From positions 1 through 20,701 of the forward strand of contig UQLW01000046.1 in assembly GCA_900542005.1 (NCBI GenBank): 20,701 nucleotides of DNA, given 5' to 3'. A program made the translations under genes and the position numbers. The notes below the pieces were generated by a model that had not been told where the DNA came from, ran no database searches, and saw only the letters and a list, made by a program, of their open reading frames with translations. This DNA is from an uncultured Eubacteriales bacterium. Its GTDB lineage: Bacteria > Bacillota > Clostridia > Christensenellales > UMGS416. Of this stretch, positions 16,021 to 20,701 are shown in pieces (the stretch's first letter is position 1; the number at the start of each line of letters is the position of its first letter).

Positions 16021-16043
16021 CAAAAAGCGCAGCCTCCGGCGCT
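16021..16043 (-). terminator. Candidate terminator after pyrH
   Basis: On the minus strand AGCGC (16039-16043) pairs with GCGCT (16026-16030), and one more G-C pair can close inside. The U5 run begins at the last base of the stem. The stem is short, so efficiency may be partial. It lies 27 nt after the pyrH stop and upstream of the frr promoter. Confidence 0.5.
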
Positions 16044-16070
16044 AAGGGGCGCCCATACGCCGCCAAGGGC

Positions 16071-16805
16071 CTATGCGTAAAACTCCGTTTGAATATCCCG
16101 ACCCACAACGGTTCCGATATCCTCGCCCTTGCAGGCCCGGACAATGTTGCCCTCCGCATGGGAATCAAACACCAGGATGGGCATGCCATTCTCCATACAC
16201 ATGGAGAATGCCGTCGCATCAGCCACCTTCAGCTCGTCCTTGAGCGCGTCAATATAGCTGATGGTGCGGTAGCGGCGGGCCTCCGGATCCTTGCGGGGGT
16301 CGGCCGTATAGATGCCGTCCACATTGGTCGCCTTCAGGAAAACGTCGGCCTTGATCTCGTTGGCCCGCAGGGCTGCGGCCGTGTCGGTCGTCACAAAGGG
16401 GTTACCCGTGCCGCAGCCGAAGATCACCACGCGCCCCTTCTCCAGGTGGCTCATGGCGCGCCGGCGGATATAGGGCTCGGCAAATTCCTTCATTTCGATG
16501 GCCGTCTGTACGCGGGTGGGGACGCCCAGGTTTTCCAGCGCGTCCTGCAGCGCCAGCGCGTTGATGGTGGTCGCCAGCATCCCCATGTGGTCGGCGTTGA
16601 CGCGATCCATGCCTACGCCAATCCGTCCGCGCCATATATTGCCCGCGCCCACCACGACGCCCAATTGGACGCCCAGATCATAGGTTTCCTTCAGCTCCTT
16701 GGCGATGTGGCGCAGCGCCTCGGGGTCGATCCCGTATCCCTTGGCGCCGGCCAGGGCTTCGCCGCTGATTTTCAGCAGCACCCGCTTGTAACGAAGGGTA
16801 TTCAT
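16071..16805 (-). CDS. pyrH: UMP kinase
   Basis: Makes UDP from UMP with ATP, the step toward UTP and CTP; a hexameric enzyme of the amino-acid-kinase fold that is allosterically controlled. The 244 residues match the family: VLLKISGEAL (9-18), VVVGAGNIWRGR (50-61), NADHMGMLATTINALAL, then GCGTGNPFVTTDTAAALRA for nucleotide binding and KATNVDGIYTADPRKDP. The ATG at 16805 has AAGGAGG seven bases upstream. It is not simply co-transcribed with tsf: a strong terminator follows tsf, and pyrH has its own promoter and a leader of about 206 nt with a terminator, described separately. Regulation by pyrimidine supply is inferred from that leader. Confidence 0.98.
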   Translation of the reverse strand: MNTLRYKRVLLKISGEALAGAKGYGIDPEALRHIAKELKETYDLGVQLGVVVGAGNIWRGRIGVGMDRVNADHMGMLATTINALALQDALENLGVPTRVQTAIEMKEFAEPYIRRRAMSHLEKGRVVIFGCGTGNPFVTTDTAAALRANEIKADVFLKATNVDGIYTADPRKDPEARRYRTISYIDALKDELKVADATAFSMCMENGMPILVFDSHAEGNIVRACKGEDIGTVVGRDIQTEFYA

Positions 16806-16854
16806 CCGTTGTCCTCCTTATCGCGTTTCAGTTTCAGGTTCTGCGTATAAACGC

Positions 16855-16884
16855 AAAAAATGGGTAGGATATGTCATCCTGCCC
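16855..16884 (-). terminator. Intrinsic terminator inside the pyrH leader
   Basis: Minus-strand RNA: GGG, C, AGGAU, five-base loop, AUCCU, A, CCC, giving eight base pairs with one C/A mismatch, followed by A and six U (16855-16860). It sits 50 nt before the pyrH start and 6 nt after the stop codon of the leader frame, so a ribosome at that stop would cover the 5' arm. Confidence 0.7.
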
Positions 16885-16890
16885 TTTATG

Positions 16891-16923
16891 CTACGGAAAA
16901 AACCGCCGGTTGCTTTTGCGCAT
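16891..16923 (-). CDS. Putative pyrH leader peptide (10 residues)
   Basis: ATG at 16923, reading MRKSNRRFFP and ending in TAG. An AAGGGG element lies seven bases upstream, a plausible ribosome-binding site. The two Phe codons are TTT TTT, giving a U6 tract in the RNA (16897-16902) about 13 nt before the terminator stem. The peptide probably matters through its translation rather than as a product. Such short frames can arise by chance; support comes from its placement. Confidence 0.5.
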   Translation of the reverse strand: MRKSNRRFFP

Positions 16924-17017
16924 GGTATTTCCCCTTTTCGTTTCGTAATTCCCACAGGCTCCCCGCCGGTCCACATGGGGCTCGCCCAAATCAAAAGCGA
17001 CCCTCCATATCCTTCTT

Positions 17018-17046
17018 ATCATAACAGAAAGGCTCTACAGCGTCAA
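17018..17046 (-). promoter_or_regulatory. Promoter of pyrH
   Basis: On the minus strand TTGACG (17041-17046), a 17-base spacer and TATGAT (17018-17023), with TGn before the -10. It lies about 50 bp after the tsf terminator hairpin and about 210 bp before pyrH, so pyrH forms its own unit behind a long leader. Confidence 0.8.
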
Positions 17047-17086
17047 TCGCATAGCGCGCATTCCCTCCCGCCAGCCGCTTTCATCC

Positions 17087-17125
17087 AGATAAGAAAGAGG
17101 GCACCGCTTACAGCGGTGCCCTCTT
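17087..17125 (-). terminator. Strong intrinsic terminator after tsf
   Basis: A perfect 14-bp stem (AAGAGGGCACCGCT with its complement, 17095-17125) with a three-base loop is followed on the minus strand by TTCTTATC. It begins 37 nt after the tsf stop codon and should end the rpsB-tsf transcript. Confidence 0.92.
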
Positions 17126-17162
17126 GATGCTCCTGGGGTTATCCGTCCCCGAGGAAGCGGGA

Positions 17163-17807
17163 TTACTTCATCTGAGCCGCAACTTCCTCCGCGAAATTGT
17201 CCTGGCGCTTCTCCAGGCCCTCGCCCATCTCAAAGCGGACAAAGCGGCGGATGGAGATCTTCTCCCCGATCTTGGCGGTCTTCTCCGTTACGAGCTGGCC
17301 GATGGTCACGTCAGGATCCTTGACAAAGCGCTGGTTCATCAGGCAGTTATCCTCGTAATACTTCTTGATGCGGCCTTCCACCATCTTCTCCACGATCTTC
17401 TCGGGCTTGCCCTCGTTCAGCGCCTGGGCGCGAAGGATTTCCTTCTCCGCCTCCAGCACCGCGGCAGGGACGTCCTCGGGGTTCACATAGGTGGGGTTGG
17501 CGGCGGCAATCTGCAGCGCTACGTCATGAACCAGGTTGCGGAAATCGTCGGTCTTGGCCACGAAGTCCGTCTCGCAGTTCACCTCCACCAGGACGCCGAT
17601 GCGGCCGCCCATGTGAATGTAGGAATCCACCACGCCCTCGGCAGCAATACGGCCGGCCTTCTTGGCAGCGGCGGCAAGTCCCTTCTCGCGGAGCAGCTCA
17701 ATGGCCTTTTCCATGTCGCCGTCGGTCTCCACCATGGCTTTTTTGCAATCCATCATCCCAGCGCCGGTACGCTCGCGCAGGGTCTTAACGTCCTGTGCAG
17801 TAAACAT
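17163..17807 (-). CDS. tsf: Elongation factor Ts, short form
   Basis: Nucleotide exchange factor that releases GDP from EF-Tu. The N-terminal UBA-like domain has VKTLRERTGAGMMDCKKAM (7-25), and the core has the EF-Tu-contacting TDFVAKTDDF (80-89) after VEVNCE. At 214 residues it is shorter than the 280-300 of E. coli or Bacillus but close to the compact form of Thermus and some Clostridia, with one core subdomain much reduced. The C-terminus (FAEEVAAQMK) is normal, so the gene is not truncated. The ATG at 17807 has GGAGG six bases upstream. It follows rpsB by 70 nt, with a terminator-like hairpin between. Confidence 0.97.
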   Translation of the reverse strand: MFTAQDVKTLRERTGAGMMDCKKAMVETDGDMEKAIELLREKGLAAAAKKAGRIAAEGVVDSYIHMGGRIGVLVEVNCETDFVAKTDDFRNLVHDVALQIAAANPTYVNPEDVPAAVLEAEKEILRAQALNEGKPEKIVEKMVEGRIKKYYEDNCLMNQRFVKDPDVTIGQLVTEKTAKIGEKISIRRFVRFEMGEGLEKRQDNFAEEVAAQMK

Positions 17808-17831
17808 CTCATACCTCCATAACTTTTCTTG

Positions 17832-17857
17832 AAAAAAGGGAAGCAGCCTTCCCTTTT
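17832..17857 (-). terminator. Internal terminator/attenuator between rpsB and tsf
   Basis: AAAAGGGAAG and CTTCCCTTTT form a 10-bp stem with a GCTG loop, and the U-run (six U including the stem end) follows at once. It starts 20 nt after the rpsB stop. As no tsf promoter was found, tsf must depend on readthrough, so this probably sets the ratio of S2 to EF-Ts message. Confidence 0.75.
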
Positions 17858-17877
17858 CTGTGTATGTGCTCCGGCGC

Positions 17878-18642
17878 TTACTCAGCAGCCTCGGCGGTAT
17901 CGGCCGGCTCCTCAGCAGCAGCCTCCTCAGCGGGCTCCGCGGCAGCTTCCTCCAGCTGCTCGCCCTGGCGGCCCTCCAGCACGGCGGAGGCCATGGCCGA
18001 GAGGATCAGCTTCACGGCGCGGATGGCGTCGTCGTTGCCGGGGATGATGTAGTCGATCTCGTCAGGATCGCAGTTGGTATCGACAATGCCCACGATCGGG
18101 ATGTTCAGCTTGCGGGCCTCGGCCACGGCAATGTGCTCCTTGCGGGGATCCACCACGAACATCACGTCGGGGAGCTTGGTCATTTCCTTAATACCGCCCA
18201 GGTTCTTCTCCAGCTTGTCGCGCTCGGCCTTCAGCTTGATGACTTCCTTCTTGGGCAGCTGATCAAAGGTGCCGTTTTCCTCCATCTCATAGAGGCTCTT
18301 GAGATAGGCGATACGGCCGCGGATCGTCTTGAAGTTGGTCAGCGTGCCACCCAGCCAGCGCTGGTTGATATAGAACATGTTGGCGCGGCGCGCCTCGAAC
18401 TGGATGGACTCCTGGGCCTGCTTCTTGGTGCCGACGAACAGGATGCTGCCGCCGTTCATGGCCACTTCCTTAATGTAGTTGTAGGCCTCGTCCACCTTGC
18501 GGACGGTCTTCTGCAGGTCGATGATGAAGATCCCGTTGCGCTCGGTAAAGATGTAGGGCTTCATCTTGGGGTTCCAGCGGCGGGTCTGGTGTCCGAAGTG
18601 GACGCCGGCTTCCAAAAGCTGCTTCATAGAAATAACGGGCAT
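17878..18642 (-). CDS. rpsB: Small-subunit ribosomal protein uS2
   Basis: Binds the 16S rRNA late in 30S assembly. The 254 residues open with MPVISMKQLLEAGVHFGHQT and contain the family blocks PYIFTERNGIFIIDLQKT, ILFVGTKKQAQ, YINQRWLGGTLTNFKTI, PDVMFVVDPRKEHIAV and DTNCDPDEIDYIIPGNDDAI (residues about 170-205). After the fold ends near residue 227 there is an acidic Ala/Glu tail of about 27 residues, a common but variable addition. The ATG at 18642 has AAGGAGG eight bases upstream; the frame is open for 21 more codons into the leader, but these have no ribosome-binding site. It is first in the rpsB-tsf unit, with a strong promoter and structured leader. Confidence 0.98.
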   Translation of the reverse strand: MPVISMKQLLEAGVHFGHQTRRWNPKMKPYIFTERNGIFIIDLQKTVRKVDEAYNYIKEVAMNGGSILFVGTKKQAQESIQFEARRANMFYINQRWLGGTLTNFKTIRGRIAYLKSLYEMEENGTFDQLPKKEVIKLKAERDKLEKNLGGIKEMTKLPDVMFVVDPRKEHIAVAEARKLNIPIVGIVDTNCDPDEIDYIIPGNDDAIRAVKLILSAMASAVLEGRQGEQLEEAAAEPAEEAAAEEPADTAEAAE

Positions 18643-18682
18643 GACAAAATCCTCCTTTGTTTGGTCCTCCCCCGGCCTCAAC

Positions 18683-18716
18683 CCACGCGAAACCCCGAGG
18701 GGCAACCTCCGCGCGG
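18683..18716 (-). promoter_or_regulatory. Structured leader hairpin of rpsB
   Basis: In the leader of about 96 nt, CCGCGCG and CGCGTGG form a 7-bp stem (one G-U pair) enclosing a second short stem, CCC/GGG, closed by CTCG. Ribosomal protein operons are often controlled by their own product binding such leaders, and S2 is known to do so in Proteobacteria. Whether S2 binds here is not known. Confidence 0.5.
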
Positions 18717-18744
18717 TCCGCCGAAGTGCGAAATACCGTCAAAT

Positions 18745-18773
18745 ATTATAGCATAGCCTTGATCGCTTGGCAA
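18745..18773 (-). promoter_or_regulatory. Strong promoter of rpsB-tsf
   Basis: On the minus strand TTGCCA (18768-18773), a 17-base spacer and perfect TATAAT (18745-18750), preceded by a TGn extended -10. The start would be near 18738. It is the strongest-looking promoter in the window, fitting a ribosomal protein gene. It lies only about 40 bp after the DUF1292 stop, with no good terminator between. Confidence 0.88.
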
Positions 18774-18811
18774 GGCTCTTTTTCTCCCGCTTTTCGGCGA
18801 AAGGCGGCCTG

Positions 18812-19093
18812 TCAGGATTCCTCTTCGTCCGACTCCAGGATCAGCAGGAACTCCTCAAAGACTTCCTGGGCCAGCTTTTCATCCTCCACGATCTCATAGA
18901 CCTCTTCCCCCTCGTCGTCGGTGTTGACGGCCAGCACCACTACCTCGCCGTCGTCCACGTCCTCCGCCTCGGCGGGATGCATGATCAGGTAAGCCTTTTC
19001 CTTGTATTCCAGGGTCATAAGGTGCTCGAATTTTTCCGGCTCGCCCTGCTCGTTGATGAGTTCAATGATCGCATCGTTTACTGCTTCGCTCAT
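18812..19093 (-). CDS. yrzB: DUF1292 protein (YrzB/UPF0473 family)
   Basis: A 93-residue, very acidic protein of unknown function, recognised by its plan and by its place after ruvX. Diagnostic parts are MTLEYKEKAYLIMHP (residues 26-40), EDGEVVVL-like text (DDGEVVVLAV), and YEIVEDEKLAQEVFEEFLLIL near the end. No catalytic or membrane motif is seen. The ATG has AAAGGAG upstream, and ruvX ends 19 nt before it. The ireB-ruvX-DUF1292 trio is widely kept in Bacillota. Confidence 0.9.
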   Translation of the reverse strand: MSEAVNDAIIELINEQGEPEKFEHLMTLEYKEKAYLIMHPAEAEDVDDGEVVVLAVNTDDEGEEVYEIVEDEKLAQEVFEEFLLILESDEEES

Positions 19094-19112
19094 GGTTTGC
19101 TCCTTTCCGGGG

Positions 19113-19532
19113 CTAGCGCCCCGCCGGATGGCTCTGCATCCAGCTTTGCAAAATCAAAACCGCGGCCAGCTTATCCACCACGCCCTTGCGTTTTTTCCGG
19201 CTGGTCCCGCCCTCAATCAGCACGCGATGGGCGGCTACCGTGGTCAGCCGCTCGTCCATATAGTCGACAGGAAGCCCCGTCGTCTCGGCAATCTGCGCGC
19301 CCAGCCGCTGGACCTCCTCCACCTTTGCGCCTTCGCTTCCGTTCATGTTCAGCGGCAGGCCCAGCACCCAGCGCTCCACCTGCCACGCGTCGGCCAGCGC
19401 CCTGCAATGCGCAAGGTCCTGCTCCAGGCCCCGGCGCTCATAGACCTCCACGCCCTGGGCGGAAATGCCCAGCGGATCGGAAATCGCCACCCCGATTCGC
19501 CGTTCGCCCACATCCAACGCCATCACCCGCAT
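19113..19532 (-). CDS. ruvX: Holliday junction resolvase-like RuvX/YqgF nuclease
   Basis: RNase H-fold nuclease tied to 16S rRNA 5' end maturation and proposed as a Holliday junction resolvase. The 139 residues show MALDVGERRIGVAISD (D7 as the first catalytic acid), WVLGLPLNMNGSEG, MDERLTTVAAHRVL (the second acidic site) and VDKLAAVLILQSW (the third). I chose the ATG at 19532, with AAAGGAG seven bases upstream; a GTG at 19538 sits too close to that site. It is the middle gene of ireB-ruvX-DUF1292. Confidence 0.95.
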   Translation of the reverse strand: MRVMALDVGERRIGVAISDPLGISAQGVEVYERRGLEQDLAHCRALADAWQVERWVLGLPLNMNGSEGAKVEEVQRLGAQIAETTGLPVDYMDERLTTVAAHRVLIEGGTSRKKRKGVVDKLAAVLILQSWMQSHPAGR

Positions 19533-19552
19533 GGGCACGCTCCTTTCTTCTT

Positions 19553-19587
19553 CACAGAAAGAGGGCTCCGCGTTTCCGCCGGAGCCC
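19553..19587 (-). terminator. Possible partial terminator between ireB and ruvX
   Basis: GGGCTCC and GGAGCCC (7 bp), a bulged G and a GCG/CGC stem capped by GAAA form a stable hairpin (19563-19587). The minus strand continues TCTTTCTGTG. The U-run is imperfect, and no promoter is seen for ruvX, so it probably tunes readthrough within the operon. Confidence 0.5.
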
Positions 19588-19600
19588 CCTGTCAGCTTGG

Positions 19601-19873
19601 CTACAGCCGTGCTTTCGCATCCAGATAGGCCAGATAGTGGCCGACGATCTCCTCCAGGATCTCGTCCCGCTCCCGGCGGCGGATCAGGTACCGGGCGTTA
19701 TTATGGGTAGTAATGTAGGTGGGGTCGCCCGATAGGATATAGCCCACCAGCTGCGCGTTTGGATCATAGCCCCGCTCCTTCAGCGCGGCATAGACCTGCT
19801 CCAGCATACCTTCCACGGTGCTGGCCTCATCCCGCCCCCGGGTAAATTTCATGGTTTCATCGAAATTGCTCAT
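19601..19873 (-). CDS. ireB: IreB family regulatory phosphoprotein (UPF0297)
   Basis: In Enterococcus IreB is a small substrate of the Ser/Thr kinase IreK and acts in cephalosporin resistance and cell-envelope stress. The 90 residues contain DETMKF near the N-terminus (T7 matches the region phosphorylated in Enterococcus), VYAALKERGYDPNAQLVGYI and LSGDPTYITTHNNARYLIRR, all strongly conserved in the family, and RDEILEEIVGHYL. The ATG at 19873 has a GAGGA site. It is first in its operon, with a promoter inside the end of the permease gene. A PASTA kinase would be expected elsewhere in the genome. Confidence 0.96.
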   Translation of the reverse strand: MSNFDETMKFTRGRDEASTVEGMLEQVYAALKERGYDPNAQLVGYILSGDPTYITTHNNARYLIRRRERDEILEEIVGHYLAYLDAKARL

Positions 19874-19905
19874 GATCCTGTCCTCTTCTTGTTTCGCTTC
19901 GCTTC

Positions 19906-19934
19906 ATTATATCCTATTTGTCCGTTTTAATCAA
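19906..19934 (-). promoter_or_regulatory. Promoter of ireB-ruvX-DUF1292
   Basis: On the minus strand TTGATT (19929-19934), a 17-base spacer and perfect TATAAT (19906-19911). The -35 lies within the last codons of the upstream permease gene. Transcription would begin near 19899, about 26 nt before ireB. Confidence 0.8.
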
Positions 19935-20701
19935 TCTTTCCCGCTCCAATCGCGGCAAAGTCATCCGATCCATAAAATAGCTCGTCCATTCCCGGGCGAT
20001 AATGACGGCCGGCAGGGCAAACAGCATGCCCCCCACGCCCCACAGCATGCCGCCTGCCAGCACGCTGACCATCACCACAAGCGGGTTCATCTTGAGCGAA
20101 TTACCCATCACCCGGGGCGAGATGACGATATTCTCCAGCTGCTGCACCACGATAACCGCCGCCAGCGCGCCCACCAGGCGGCCGGCCGCCGCCGCTACGA
20201 CGGCAATGGGGGCCGCGCCCAGGAAGGGGCCGAAATAGGGGATAACGTTGCACAGCATCATGGTCAGCCCCAGGATCAGCGCGTAAGGGACCTGAGCAAT
20301 GTAGAGCCCCGCGCCGGTCAGCAGCCCCACAAACAGCGCCACCCACAGCTGCCCCCGCAGGTAACCCGTCAGCCCCCGGTGCACCCGCTCCATGATCCGC
20401 GTCACGTCGCCCCGCCAGCAGCCGGGGATCAGGTACAGGGCGCCCTGGCGGATCCGCTCCCGGTCCTTCAGCAGGTAATAGGCAAAGAGCGGCACCAGCA
20501 GCGCGTTGGCGATTCCCTGGGTATCGGGCATGGGGATAGCGCGCAGGTAGTCGGCCAGCGTCTGGGCAAGGCCCTCGCCCAGCAGGCGGCTGGAAAGCTT
20601 CAGCGTAAAGCCCAGCTGGCTTTGGCACCAATCGTCCAGGGCCGCCAGCCGCTCCGCCCCGGCCCGGGGGGTCTTCCAGTAATAGGGGGTCATCTGGAAC
20701 A
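19914..20701 (-). CDS. AI-2E family transporter/permease (PerM/YtvI-like), C-terminal part
   Basis: The frame continues past the right edge, so the N-terminus is missing; 262 residues are visible of an expected 340-400. It shows the family's membrane plan: a lumenal or external helical stretch, then hydrophobic segments including GIANALLVPLFAYYLLKDRE, LWVALFVGLLTGAGLYIA, and the hallmark MMLCNVIPYFGPFLGAAP, LENIVISPRVMGNSLKMNP and MLWGVGGMLFALPAVIIA. Family members have been linked to export of autoinducer-2 or to ion transport; the substrate here is unknown. The end of the gene carries the ireB promoter. Confidence 0.92.
   Translation of the reverse strand, partial: FQMTPYYWKTPRAGAERLAALDDWCQSQLGFTLKLSSRLLGEGLAQTLADYLRAIPMPDTQGIANALLVPLFAYYLLKDRERIRQGALYLIPGCWRGDVTRIMERVHRGLTGYLRGQLWVALFVGLLTGAGLYIAQVPYALILGLTMMLCNVIPYFGPFLGAAPIAVVAAAAGRLVGALAAVIVVQQLENIVISPRVMGNSLKMNPLVVMVSVLAGGMLWGVGGMLFALPAVIIAREWTSYFMDRMTLPRLERERLIKTDK

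Larger units (their letters stand above)
16806..17011 (-). promoter_or_regulatory. Long 5' leader of pyrH, likely transcription attenuator
   Basis: From the predicted start near 17011 to the pyrH ATG the RNA is about 206 nt, unusually long for an operon gene. In order it holds a GC-rich hairpin region (GGCGAGCCCC with GGGGAGCC, about 16954-16983), a ribosome-binding site (AAGGGG), a ten-codon open frame (16891-16923) with six consecutive U residues, an intrinsic terminator (16855-16884), a small GCGT/ACGC hairpin, and finally the AAGGAGG of pyrH. No PyrR-binding loop was recognised. The arrangement matches the pyrBI type of UTP-sensitive attenuation known in E. coli; this is inference. Confidence 0.6.

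Noticed and set aside
18774..18811. Hairpin CCGC...GCGG after the DUF1292 gene
   Set aside because: It is followed by GAGAAAAAG on the minus strand, so there is no U-run and termination is unlikely.

Overview
This window reads as the chromosome of a GC-rich member of the Clostridia (Bacillota). The pointers are a PolC-type replicase (1421 residues), the ireB-ruvX-DUF1292 trio, the rimP-nusA-rnpM-ylxQ-infB cluster, strong AGGAGG ribosome-binding sites and sigma-A-like promoters. The lineage below class level cannot be fixed from this sequence; a gut-type, high-GC clostridium is my guess. Almost everything lies on the minus strand, so the genes are transcribed from right to left.

Right to left: the 3' part of an AI-2E family permease gene (19914-20701); a promoter inside its end driving ireB, ruvX and a DUF1292 gene (18812-19873); then rpsB and tsf with their own strong promoter and structured leader, separated by an internal hairpin terminator (17163-18773). 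A strong terminator follows tsf. pyrH (UMP kinase) then has its own promoter and a leader of about 206 nt holding a short leader peptide, a U6 tract and an intrinsic terminator. This looks like a UTP-sensing attenuator of the pyrBI type and is the most interesting item here.

After a terminator below pyrH, a new promoter starts frr, a 66-residue unknown protein, uppS, cdsA, dxr, rseP and ispG (10184-15909). This unit links ribosome recycling, the MEP isoprenoid pathway (Dxr, IspG), undecaprenyl carrier synthesis (UppS), phospholipid precursor synthesis (CdsA) and site-2 proteolysis (RseP). It ends at a clear terminator. Where proS often sits between ispG and polC there are instead two stand-alone genes: a solute-binding lipoprotein (minus strand) and an HD-domain hydrolase (plus strand, the only plus-strand gene). 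They converge on a perfect 44-bp palindrome.

polC (2688-6953) follows from a promoter divergent to that of the HD gene. Last is the rimP-nusA-rnpM-ylxQ-infB operon with its own consensus promoter; infB runs off the left edge after about 121 codons.

No rRNA, tRNA, CRISPR array, insertion sequence or phage gene was seen. The only gene-free stretch above 300 bases is 16806-17162, which holds the pyrH promoter and leader and the tsf terminator.
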